A stretch of 64,000 nt of DNA from Aromatoleum toluclasticum ATCC 700605. GTDB lineage: Bacteria > Pseudomonadota > Gammaproteobacteria > Burkholderiales > Rhodocyclaceae. The stretch covers positions 186,001-250,000 of the forward strand of contig NZ_KB899493.1 in assembly GCF_000378245.1 (NCBI RefSeq). The letters are read 5' to 3'. Under the pieces are notes generated by a model. The model searched no databases, had not been told where the DNA came from, and worked only from the letters and a program-made list of their open reading frames with translations. The translations under genes and the position numbers were made by a program. Shown here in pieces: positions 56,412-64,000 of the stretch; positions within the stretch are counted from its first letter, which is position 1, and each line of letters begins with the position of its first letter.

Positions 56412-59165
56412 TCAGGCGGCACTTTGCCCGGCCGCGACCATGCGCTTGATCTCGGGCACGCAGGAGCCGCAACTGGTGCCGCATTTCAGCTTCTCCTGCA
56501 GCGCATCGAAGCCGACACCGCCGGCGATTGCTGCGGCGATGTCGCTTTCCGACACGTTGAGGCAGTTGCATACGATGCGCCCACGGCTCTTCGCGGCGGC
56601 CGGCGGACTCGCCAGCGGCGCGAGGATCCAGCGTCGCAGTTCGGCGGTCGGCTGGCGTTCGACCAGCACGTCGCGCAGCCAGCCGGCGGCGGCGGTTTCG
56701 CCGGTGAGGCGCAGGCCGACGAGGAGGCCGTCCTCGATGCGCGCGCGCTTGGTGATGCCGCGGCGCGCATCGCTGTACGCGAGGCAGCGCTCGTCGTCGA
56801 GGCCCAGCAGCGCGTCGAGCTCGTCGAGCCAGGCCTGGGGGATCGGCTGGTCGTGCGCGATGCGCAGCACCACGGCGGGATGGTCGCGGCCGGCGAGCGC
56901 GAGCGAGGCGTAGGCGAAGCGCTCCAGCCACGGGATGAGGCGTGCGGCGCGCTCGAGGGTGACGCCGGCGGGATCCCTCTCGCCGCCCTCTCCCGTCGTC
57001 GCTCCCGTCGTCGCGCCCTCGGGCTCGCCGCGCATGATCAGCGCCTGGTGCGGCAGCTTCGCCTTCTCGACCTGCACCGTGGCGTGCTTGAGTTCCGGCT
57101 GCTTCGACCAGGGGTCGAATTCGCGCAGGGTGAGCATGTTGACGCCGCCCGAGTTCAGCGCGTTCGCACCCCAGTGCATCGCGACGAAGGCCTGGCCGGA
57201 GCGGATCTCGTTCGACGCGGCCGCGCGCAGCACGATCTCGCCGCGCCGGCTCTTCACGCGCACGAGCTCGCCGTCGCTGATGCCGCGCAGCTGCATGTCG
57301 TCGGCGTTGAGCTCGATGCGCGCCTCGTCGACGTGGTTGTAGAGGCGCGCGACCTTGCCGGTGCGGCTCATGCCGTGCCACTGGTCGCGCAGGCGGCCGG
57401 TGGTGAGGCGCAGCGGGTAGCGGGCGTCGGCGCGTTCGGCGGTGAGTTTCGTCGTCGGCACGACGAAGCGCGCGCGGCCGTCGGCGGTGGGGAAGCGACC
57501 GTCGGCGTAGAGGCGCACGGCGCCTTCGCTCGCGCCTTCGGGGAAGGGCCACTGCTGCGGGCCTCGCGTGTCGAGCAGCGCGTAGCTGAGGCCGGTGATG
57601 TCGAGGTCGCGCCCGCGCGTCGTCTGCGCGTGTTCGGCGAAGATCGCTTCCGGACCTGGATAGCCGAACAGGCGCGCGGCCTCGGGCTTGCCGATCCGCG
57701 GGCCCAGCCGGCGCGCGAAGTCGCACACGATGTCCCAGTCGGCACGCGCCTCGCCCGGCGCGGGGATGGCGCGATTGACGTGCGTGATGCGGCGCTCTGA
57801 GTTCGTCACCGTGCCTTCCTTCTCGCCCCAGGTCGCGGCCGGCAGCAGCAGGTCGGCGAAGGGCGCGGTCTCGGTGTTGCCGTAGGCTTCCTGCAGCACG
57901 ACGAAGTCGCAGCGCGCGAGCGCCTCGCGCACGCGTTCAAGCTCGGGCAAGGACTGCGCGGGGTTGGTGCAGGCGATCCACACGGCCTTGATGCGGCCGT
58001 CGTGCATCGCATCGAAGAGCTCGACGGCGGTGAGGCCGGGTTTTTCCGGCACGTCCGGCACGCCCCACAGGCGCGCGACTTCGGCGCGGTGCTCGGGGTT
58101 CGCCAGGTCGCGATGCGCGGACAGCAGGTTCGCGAGGCCGCCGACTTCGCGCCCGCCCATCGCGTTGGGCTGGCCGGTCATCGAGAACGGGCCGCAGCCG
58201 GGCTTGCCGATCTTGCCGGTGGCGAGCGACAGCGCGATCAGCGCCGCGCCGTTGTGCGTGCCGTGCGTGGACTGGTTCAGGCCCTGGCACCACAGCGACA
58301 TCGCGCGCGGCGCTTCGCCCCACCAGCGCGCGGCGCTGCGGATGTCGTCCGCTTTCACGCCGCACACCTCGGCCGCGACCGCGGGCGTGATCTCGCGCAC
58401 GTGCTCGCGCAGCGCATCGAACCCTTCCGTGTGTTCGCGGATGAAGGCGTTGTCGACGAGGCCTTCCCACAGCAGCACGTTGAGCATCGCGTTGAAGAGC
58501 CAGATGTCCGTGCCGGGCAGGATGGGCAGGTGCAGGTCGGCGGTGGCCGCGGTGTCGGTGCGGCGCGGGTCGACGACGATGATCTTCATGTCCGGCCGCG
58601 CGGCCTTCGCGTCCTCGATGCGGCGGAAGGCGATGGGGTGCGCATAGGACGGGTTGCCGCCCGCGATCAGCAGGCAGTCGGTCGCGGCGAAGTCCTCGTA
58701 CGAACAGGGCGGCGCGTCCGCGCCCAGCGTCTGCTTGTAGGCGGCGACCGCGCTCGACATGCACAGGCGCGAGTTGGTGTCGACGTTGTTCGAGCCGATC
58801 AGGCCCTTCATCAGCTTGTTGAAGACGTAGTAGTCCTCGGTCAGCAGCTGGCCGGAGATGTAGAACGCCACCGCGTCCGGGCCGTGGTCCTTGATCACGT
58901 CGGCGAAACGCTGTGCGGCGGTGCCCAGCGCTTCGTCCCAGCCCACGCGGCGGCGGGCTTCGCCGCGCGCGGTGCGCAGTTCGGGGTACAGCAGGCGCGT
59001 CTCGCGGCGCGCGGTGAAGTGCAGCGTGGCGCCCTTGGTGCACAGACGGCCGAAGTTCGCCGGGTGCTCGGGGTCGCCGCGCACGCCGGTGATGCGCGCG
59101 CCGTCATGTTCGATGAGGACGCCGCAGCCGACGCCGCAGTACGGGCAGGTGGCTTTCGTTTCCAT
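56412..59165 (-). CDS. nasA: Assimilatory nitrate reductase catalytic subunit
   Basis: Cytoplasmic molybdopterin enzyme reducing nitrate to nitrite, 917 residues. The N-terminus holds the [4Fe-4S] ligands CPYCGVGC and later CTKG; C135 in RLCMSSAVA is the likely Mo ligand. Molybdopterin oxidoreductase domains follow, then a molydopterin dinucleotide-binding domain. The last about 60 residues form a BFD-like [2Fe-2S] domain (CNC and CGTSCGSC), as in the NasA/NarB subgroup fed by a flavoprotein or NirB-like electron donor. ATG 59165 has GGAG upstream. It is last in the nitrate cluster. Confidence 0.95.
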   Translation of the reverse strand: METKATCPYCGVGCGVLIEHDGARITGVRGDPEHPANFGRLCTKGATLHFTARRETRLLYPELRTARGEARRRVGWDEALGTAAQRFADVIKDHGPDAVAFYISGQLLTEDYYVFNKLMKGLIGSNNVDTNSRLCMSSAVAAYKQTLGADAPPCSYEDFAATDCLLIAGGNPSYAHPIAFRRIEDAKAARPDMKIIVVDPRRTDTAATADLHLPILPGTDIWLFNAMLNVLLWEGLVDNAFIREHTEGFDALREHVREITPAVAAEVCGVKADDIRSAARWWGEAPRAMSLWCQGLNQSTHGTHNGAALIALSLATGKIGKPGCGPFSMTGQPNAMGGREVGGLANLLSAHRDLANPEHRAEVARLWGVPDVPEKPGLTAVELFDAMHDGRIKAVWIACTNPAQSLPELERVREALARCDFVVLQEAYGNTETAPFADLLLPAATWGEKEGTVTNSERRITHVNRAIPAPGEARADWDIVCDFARRLGPRIGKPEAARLFGYPGPEAIFAEHAQTTRGRDLDITGLSYALLDTRGPQQWPFPEGASEGAVRLYADGRFPTADGRARFVVPTTKLTAERADARYPLRLTTGRLRDQWHGMSRTGKVARLYNHVDEARIELNADDMQLRGISDGELVRVKSRRGEIVLRAAASNEIRSGQAFVAMHWGANALNSGGVNMLTLREFDPWSKQPELKHATVQVEKAKLPHQALIMRGEPEGATTGATTGEGGERDPAGVTLERAARLIPWLERFAYASLALAGRDHPAVVLRIAHDQPIPQAWLDELDALLGLDDERCLAYSDARRGITKRARIEDGLLVGLRLTGETAAAGWLRDVLVERQPTAELRRWILAPLASPPAAAKSRGRIVCNCLNVSESDIAAAIAGGVGFDALQEKLKCGTSCGSCVPEIKRMVAAGQSAA

Positions 59166-59196
59166 CGTGATCTCTCCGGGGGTCGTCATCTGTTCT

Positions 59197-61065
59197 TTAT
59201 CCGCGCCGACTCAGCAGGTACAGCAAAACCACATTCAGCAGCAGCGACCCCAGCGCGACGATCTTCAGCGTCAGCGTCAGGTTGCGTGTCGCCAGCGGTG
59301 CCCGCCGGTGGGTCGCGAGGGGCCGATGGGCGCCGCGTTCGAGCGCGACGAGAAACTCCTCGGCCGTCTCGAAGCGCTCCTTTGGCTCGCGCGCGCAGGC
59401 CTTCATCAACACGCTCTCGAGCCACTCCGGCGTGTCCGGCCGGTAGCGCGTCGGGCGCACGGGCTCGCCGAAGCGTGGGGTCTGGAAGGGTTCGACTTCG
59501 CCGTAGGGGTACTTGCGCGTCAGCAGTTCGTACAGCGTCACGCCGCAGGCGTAGAGATCGCTCGCCTCGTTGGCCTGCCGGCCGGCGAAAAGCTCGGGCG
59601 CCATGTAGGACGGCGTGCCGGGGTTGTTGATCTCGCGCAGCGGTTCGGCCCCATGCGTGCCGTCGGACGCCGCGACGCCGAGGTCGAGCACGCGCAGCTC
59701 GCCGTGGCGGTCGAGATGTACGTTGTCGGGCTTGATGTCGCGATGCACGATGCCGAGCCGGTGCAGCGACGCGACCGCGCGCAGCAGCGCGGTGCCGATG
59801 GGCACCAGCTCGTGCGCCGCGTAGCGGTGGCCGCGCGCGAGGCTGGCCTTCAGCGTCTCGCCCTCGTGCCAGCTCATCAGGTAATACAGATGGTCGCGCC
59901 CCGGGTGCTCGCACACGCGCGGAAAACCGTGGCCGGGCACGCGGCGCGCGAGCCATTCCTCGCGCACCAGCGACGCCATCGCCTCCTCGTCGCCCTCCTC
60001 CTGGCGCAGGGTCTTGAGCACCAGCGCGGCGCCGTCGACGATGCGGGTCACGCGGTACAGCAGGGTCACGCGCGACTCGTGCAGCAGCTCCTCGACGCGC
60101 AGGCCATCCATCGTCTCGCCGACCTTGAGCCGCGGCGGCAGGGGCAGGCGTCGGCCGCTGGCGAGGCGGTCGCGCAGGTTGTCGGCGGGCACCGCGTCGA
60201 CGTTGGCGACCAGCGCCGTGCAGTTGTCGGTCGCGCCGCGACGCAGCGCTTCGAGCACGAGCGCGTCGGCGGCGGCCTGCGGTTCGTCCTCGCGCGCGAG
60301 CAGCTCGCCCATGCCCGCGTCGCCGAGCGTGTTCCACACACCGTCGCTCACCAGCACGAAACGATCGCCGACCGCCAGCTCGCCGTCGTCGAAGTCGATC
60401 AGCAGCTGCGCGTCGAGCCCCACCGCGCGGCGCAGCACGTTGTCGAGTTCGGGGTGCTCCCAGGTGTGATCCTCGGTCAGGCGCCGCAGCGCGCCGTCGC
60501 GCCACAGGTAGGCGCGCGAGTCGCCGACGTGCGCGACGTAGTAGCGCCTGCCGCGCAGCACGACGGCCGTGAGCGTCGTCGCCATGCCGGCGTAGTCGCG
60601 CGACTTCGCGGACTGCGCGAGCAGCCAGCGGTTGATCGCGCCGACGACCGTGTCGATCGACTTCTCGACGCTCCACGTATCGGGCGTCGCGTAGTAGTCC
60701 GCCAGCAGCCCGCGCACCGTGTATTCCGCGGCCTCGCGCCCGTTGGCATGGCCGCCGACGCCGTCCGCGACCGCCAGCATCAGGCCCTTCGCTTCCAGTT
60801 CCGCACCTTCCGGGGTCGCCGCGCCGACGAAATCCTCGTTGCGCGGGCGCAGGCCCTGTTCGGTGGCGTGGCCGAGGCGCACGGAGAGCGGCGCGACCTT
60901 GCCCGGGCGGCGTCCAGCCGCGGGCGCATCCCCCGCCGCGGAACCGGAAATCCGCTCGGGCTGAGCCTGTCGAAGCCCTGCCGAGCCCCGCCCTTCGACG
61001 GGCTCAGGGCGAACGGAAGACGCCCCCTCGAATCGTCGTGCTGACAAGGTCGCAGGCTTGTTCAT
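59197..61065 (-). CDS. Bifunctional PP2C phosphatase / Ser-Thr protein kinase
   Basis: A 622-residue fusion: PP2C-type phosphatase (about 50-280), Hanks-type kinase (about 305-560) and a C-terminal hydrophobic helix (about 600-620). Phosphatase: RPRNEDF, AVADGVGGHANG and VSDGVW carry the metal Asp residues. Kinase: HRDIKPDN, DLG in place of DFG, SYMAPELFAG; catalytic residues are present. Such fusions occur in nitrate assimilation clusters of Betaproteobacteria; target unknown. The first about 35 residues include RPEPVEG and LRQAQPER, which are encoded by a palindromic repeat at 60952-61016, so a GTG start near RLGHATEQG may be the real one. Confidence 0.9.
   Translation of the reverse strand: MNKPATLSARRFEGASSVRPEPVEGRGSAGLRQAQPERISGSAAGDAPAAGRRPGKVAPLSVRLGHATEQGLRPRNEDFVGAATPEGAELEAKGLMLAVADGVGGHANGREAAEYTVRGLLADYYATPDTWSVEKSIDTVVGAINRWLLAQSAKSRDYAGMATTLTAVVLRGRRYYVAHVGDSRAYLWRDGALRRLTEDHTWEHPELDNVLRRAVGLDAQLLIDFDDGELAVGDRFVLVSDGVWNTLGDAGMGELLAREDEPQAAADALVLEALRRGATDNCTALVANVDAVPADNLRDRLASGRRLPLPPRLKVGETMDGLRVEELLHESRVTLLYRVTRIVDGAALVLKTLRQEEGDEEAMASLVREEWLARRVPGHGFPRVCEHPGRDHLYYLMSWHEGETLKASLARGHRYAAHELVPIGTALLRAVASLHRLGIVHRDIKPDNVHLDRHGELRVLDLGVAASDGTHGAEPLREINNPGTPSYMAPELFAGRQANEASDLYACGVTLYELLTRKYPYGEVEPFQTPRFGEPVRPTRYRPDTPEWLESVLMKACAREPKERFETAEEFLVALERGAHRPLATHRRAPLATRNLTLTLKIVALGSLLLNVVLLYLLSRRG
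60952..61016. repeat. Palindromic repeat, family 2, copy B, inside a predicted coding sequence
   Basis: Left arm CCGCTCGGGCTGAGCCTGTC (60952-60975, ending GAAG) and right arm CCCTTCGACGGGCTCAGGGC (60991-61016, ending GAACGG), spacer starting CCCTGCC. Read on the minus strand in the frame of the phosphatase-kinase gene it yields RPEPVEG...LRQAQPER, a peptide often seen where this repeat enters genes. Confidence 0.88.
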
Positions 61066-61095
61066 GCCGGGCTCTCCGCTCGTGCCGTTCGTGGC

Positions 61096-62310
61096 TCAGA
61101 TGCGCGCCGACGTGAGGTGCGCCGCACCCCAGGTGGTGCGCCACCGCGTCTTCACCGACGTGAGCCCGATCAGCGCGGCGAGCGCGAGCGCGGCGAAGAT
61201 CATGAAGCCCATCTGGTAGCTGCCGGTGGCCTGCTTCGCGTAGCCCAGCGAGGACGCGAGGTAGAAGCCGCCGACGCCGCCCGCCATGCCCACGAGCCCG
61301 GTCATCACGCCGATCTCCCTGCGAAAGCGCTGCGGCACGAGCTGGAACACCGCGCCGTTGCCCATGCCAAGCGCCAGCATCGCCGCCACGAACACCGCGA
61401 GCGCCATCCACGCCTCCGGCAACCCGAGGCCGACAATGGCGAGGAAGACCGCCGCGAACACGTACATCACCGACAGGCTCTTGATGCCGCCGATGCGGTC
61501 CGCGACGCGGCCGCCGATCGGGCGCACCATCGAACCCGCGAACACGCAGGCCGCCGTGAAGTAGCCCGCCATCTTCGCATCCAGCCCGTACTGCGTATTG
61601 AAGTAGATCGTCAGCGAGGATGCCAGGCCGACGAAGCCGCCGAAGGTCACCGAATAGAAGAACATGAACCACCACGCGTCCTTGTCCTTGAGCACCTTGA
61701 AGTACTCGGTCAGCGGCTTCGCGGGCGGGCACTCGGGCGCATCCTTCGCGACCACGAGGTAGAACGCGAACACCGCGATCAGCGGGATCAGCGCGAGGCC
61801 GAACACGTTGGTCCAGCCGTAGGCCATCGCGAGCCCCGGCGCGAACAGCGCCGCGAGCGCGGTGCCCGAGTTGCCGGCCCCTGCGATCCCCAGCGCCGTG
61901 CCCTGGTGCTCGGGCGGATACCAGCGCGACGCCAGCGGCAGCGCCACCGCGAAGGCCGCGCCGGCGAAGCCGAGGAACACGCCCAGCAGCAGCGTCTGTT
62001 CATAAGTGTGGATGCCGAACTGCCACGCGACGAAGAGCGCGCCGATCACGATGACCTGCCCGATCGCGCCGGCCATCTTCGGCTTCAGGTGATCGACCAG
62101 CACGCCCATCAGGATGCGCAGGATCGCGCCGGCCAGCACCGGCACCGCGACCATCAGGCCTTTCTGCGCGTGATCCAGGCCGAGGTCCTTGGCGATCTGC
62201 ACGCCCAGCGGCCCGAGGATGACCCACACCATGAAGGCCAGGTCGAAGTACAGGAAGGAAGCCAGCAGCGTCGGCGGGTGTCCGGCCTTGAGGAAGGATT
62301 TCTTGTCCAT
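61096..62310 (-). CDS. narK: NarK-type nitrate/nitrite transporter (MFS)
   Basis: Major facilitator of 404 residues with twelve helices for nitrate uptake or nitrate/nitrite exchange. The two nitrate signature regions are visible: GAGNSGTALAALFAPGLA in helix 5 and YSVTFGGFVGLASSLTIYFNTQYGL in the second half of the protein. It is followed by the phosphatase-kinase gene (30 bases) and nasA. A palindromic repeat separates it from nirD. High-affinity uptake for assimilation is likely from context. Confidence 0.93.
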   Translation of the reverse strand: MDKKSFLKAGHPPTLLASFLYFDLAFMVWVILGPLGVQIAKDLGLDHAQKGLMVAVPVLAGAILRILMGVLVDHLKPKMAGAIGQVIVIGALFVAWQFGIHTYEQTLLLGVFLGFAGAAFAVALPLASRWYPPEHQGTALGIAGAGNSGTALAALFAPGLAMAYGWTNVFGLALIPLIAVFAFYLVVAKDAPECPPAKPLTEYFKVLKDKDAWWFMFFYSVTFGGFVGLASSLTIYFNTQYGLDAKMAGYFTAACVFAGSMVRPIGGRVADRIGGIKSLSVMYVFAAVFLAIVGLGLPEAWMALAVFVAAMLALGMGNGAVFQLVPQRFRREIGVMTGLVGMAGGVGGFYLASSLGYAKQATGSYQMGFMIFAALALAALIGLTSVKTRWRTTWGAAHLTSARI

Positions 62311-62341
62311 TGGTACAGCTCCGAAATACGAATGCGGCGAT

Positions 62342-62439
62342 GTAGGGCGGGAGGAGCGAAGCGCATCCCGCCACGCGGCGGTCGGGTGGGGCTTGACGGT
62401 CCGATTTGCGGGATACGCCTTCGGCTCCTCCCGCCCTAC
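62342..62439. repeat. Palindromic intergenic repeat, family 1, copy B
   Basis: GTAGGGCGGGAGGAGCGAAG at 62342 and a right arm ending GGCTCCTCCCGCCCTAC at 62439. Both arms are nearly identical to copy A at 12043-12146. It lies between nirD and narK and may form a strong mRNA hairpin. Confidence 0.85.
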
Positions 62440-62445
62440 GTTCCA

Positions 62446-62781
62446 TCAGACTTTCAGCAACACCCGGCCGCCCTCGACCTTCACCTCGAAGGACTTCGTG
62501 CAGCCCACATCCGGCGCGACCGCGCTGCCCGAGTCGAGCTCGATCTTCCAGCTGTGCAGCGGGCAGGTAACCTGCCGCCCATGCACGATGCCCTGCGACA
62601 GCGGGCCCTGCTTGTGCGGGCACTTGTCGTGCAGCGCGAAGACCTCGTCGTCCGCGTTGCGGAAGATCGCGATGTCCCCGCCGCGCGCCGCCTTCACGAC
62701 GCGCGAACCGAGCACGGGGATGTCCTCGACGGCACAGATGTCCTTCCAGCCGGCGGCGACGCTGATTTCAAGGGTGTTCAT
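62446..62781 (-). CDS. nirD: Nitrite reductase [NAD(P)H] small subunit
   Basis: Rieske-type [2Fe-2S] subunit of cytoplasmic siroheme nitrite reductase, 111 residues. Cluster ligands appear as CPH...CPLH (DKCPHKQGPLSQG and VTCPLHSWKIEL). It starts 15 bases after nirB, so the two are co-transcribed. The repeat beyond its stop may end or attenuate the transcript. Confidence 0.94.
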   Translation of the reverse strand: MNTLEISVAAGWKDICAVEDIPVLGSRVVKAARGGDIAIFRNADDEVFALHDKCPHKQGPLSQGIVHGRQVTCPLHSWKIELDSGSAVAPDVGCTKSFEVKVEGGRVLLKV

Positions 62782-62796
62782 CGATTCGCTCCCGTC

Positions 62797-64000
62797 TCAG
62801 GCTTCAAGGATTTCGAATTCGCGGCGCACCGCGGGCACGGCCTCGGCGGCGTAGCGCTCGGCCCACGGGTCCTTCGCGTCCTGCAGCGCGTACAGCAGCC
62901 GCTCGAACAAGGCCTTGCGGTTCTCGGCGTTCTCCAGCACGTGCTTCTTCACGTGCTCCAGACCCACGCGCTCGACGTAATGGACGGTCCGCTCGAGGTA
63001 GTAACCCTCTTCGCGGTAGAGCTGCAGGAAGGCGCCCGAGTACTCCATCACTTCCTCGCGCGTCGCGACCTTGCACAGGAACTGCGCCACTTCCGTCTTG
63101 ATGCCGCCATTGCCGGCGACATAGAGCTCCCAGCCCGAATCGACGCCGATCACGCCGACGTCCTTGATGCCGGCCTCGGCGCAATTGCGCGGACACCCGC
63201 TCACCGCGAGCTTCACCTTGTGCGGGCTCCACATGCCGAAGAGCATCTTCTCCAGGTCGATGCCCATCGACATCGAACGCTGCGTGCCGAAGCGGCAGTG
63301 CTCGGCGCCGACGCAGGTCTTCACCGTGCGGATGCTCTTGCCGTAGGCGTGGCCCGAAGGCATGCCGAGGTCCTTCCACACGTTCGGCAGGTCCTCCTTC
63401 CTGATGCCCAGCAGGTCGATGCGCTGGCCGCCGGTGACCTTCACGGTCGGCACGTGATACTTCTCGGCAACCTCGGCGATGCGCTTCAGCTCCGCCGGCG
63501 TCGTCACCCCACCGAGCATCTGCGGCACGACCGAATAAGTGCCGTCCTTCTGGATGTTGGCGTGCGCGCGTTCGTTGATGAAGCGGCTCTGCGGATCGTC
63601 CTTCGCCTCGTGCGGCCAGGTCGAGATCAGGTAGTAGTTGAGCGCCGGGCGGCAGGTCGAGCAGCCGTTCGGCGTCTTCCACGACAGCGTTTCCATCGTC
63701 TCGGGGATGGTCAGCAGCCTGTGGTCGCGGATCGCCTTCCTCACGTCGCCATGCGACAGCTCGGTGCAGCCGCACACCGCCTTGTCGTGCGCGCTCACCG
63801 CCTGATAGGCCCCCCCGACCGTCGACGCCAGGATCTGCTCGACGAGCCCGGTGCAGGAGCCGCAGCTGGACGCGGCCTTCGTGTGCTTCTTGACCTCGTC
63901 CAGCGTGAACAGGCCCTTCTCCTTGATCGCCTTGACGATGGTGCCCTTGCACACGCCGTTGCAGCCGCACACCTCGGCCGTGTCGGCCATTGACGCGGCC
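62797..64000 (-). CDS. nirB: Nitrite reductase [NAD(P)H] large subunit, C-terminal part
   Basis: Cytoplasmic NADH-dependent enzyme reducing nitrite to ammonium. The frame stays open to the window edge, so the N-terminal FAD/NAD-binding half is missing. Visible are two BFD-like [2Fe-2S] domains (CGCNGVCKG...CGSC and CGCTELSHGDV...CSTC) and the siroheme/[4Fe-4S] domain with TCVGAEHCRFG and SGCPRNCAEAG, whose four Cys hold the coupled cluster. The Met at 63990 is internal, not a start. First visible gene of the nitrate cluster. Confidence 0.95.
   Translation of the reverse strand, partial: AASMADTAEVCGCNGVCKGTIVKAIKEKGLFTLDEVKKHTKAASSCGSCTGLVEQILASTVGGAYQAVSAHDKAVCGCTELSHGDVRKAIRDHRLLTIPETMETLSWKTPNGCSTCRPALNYYLISTWPHEAKDDPQSRFINERAHANIQKDGTYSVVPQMLGGVTTPAELKRIAEVAEKYHVPTVKVTGGQRIDLLGIRKEDLPNVWKDLGMPSGHAYGKSIRTVKTCVGAEHCRFGTQRSMSMGIDLEKMLFGMWSPHKVKLAVSGCPRNCAEAGIKDVGVIGVDSGWELYVAGNGGIKTEVAQFLCKVATREEVMEYSGAFLQLYREEGYYLERTVHYVERVGLEHVKKHVLENAENRKALFERLLYALQDAKDPWAERYAAEAVPAVRREFEILEA

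Noticed and set aside
61117..63993. Open frame of over 950 codons opposite narK, nirD and nirB
   Set aside because: It crosses three well-supported genes and the intergenic repeat; its product has low complexity.

Overview
The window is high-GC, densely coded bacterial chromosome. Gene content and order point to a betaproteobacterium of the Rhodocyclales (Azoarcus / Aromatoleum / Thauera group): a pilBCD block, the FmdB-DUF502-aspS-nudB neighbourhood, petABC followed by sspA-sspB, dnaX-ybaB-recR, a fused cysNC, a putA with a divergent Lrp regulator, and an assimilatory nitrate cluster containing a phosphatase-kinase fusion. The genus is inferred from memory of these families; no search was run. 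Almost everything is core metabolism, with a few accessory patches.

Layout. 1-4342: end of a cytochrome c assembly-type membrane protein, then the type IV pilus genes pilB, pilC and pilD. 4471-7277: FmdB-type zinc ribbon, DUF502 membrane protein, aspS (with residues of the non-discriminating enzyme) and a strong terminator. 7396-11061: a receiver-TPR protein whose phosphoacceptor is Glu, a barnase-like RNase with its barstar-like inhibitor, nudB and a small heat shock protein. 11111-17752: argB, then a sulfur block (cysNC, cysD, and divergently cysQ overlapping an SLC13 transporter with RCK-C domains). 17759-21006: acyl carrier protein, AMP ligase and PLP decarboxylase resembling the exosortase A-associated set. 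21010-23322: groESL under CIRCE plus a sigma-32-like promoter, ending in a terminator directly followed by what looks like the 5' end of a group II intron.

23728-33704: a family III CoA-transferase, tyrB, then a four-gene c-di-GMP operon: a periplasmic solute-binding protein without ABC partners, a membrane GGDEF-EAL sensor, an HD-GYP protein with a changed HD motif, and an EAL protein with a decayed GGDEF. This operon is the best candidate here for an undescribed signalling system; by architecture it resembles NspS-MbaA of Vibrio with two extra c-di-GMP enzymes. 33809-42731: tamA, putA/lrp, fbp, dadA. 42864-46662: sspB, sspA and petCBA (cytochrome bc1). 46861-52292: recR, ybaB, dnaX, a patatin/beta-barrel phospholipase and the 4.5S SRP RNA. 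52443-56187: an acyl-CoA synthetase with a palindromic operator-like site upstream, a truncated NCS2 permease remnant and an ArnT-like glycosyltransferase.

56412-64000: nitrate assimilation on the minus strand, in transcription order nirB (cut by the window end), nirD, NarK-type transporter, PP2C/Ser-Thr kinase fusion, nasA. Two families of palindromic intergenic repeats recur; one copy lies inside the predicted N-terminus of the phosphatase-kinase gene. I see no tRNA, rRNA, CRISPR array, prophage or intact insertion sequence.
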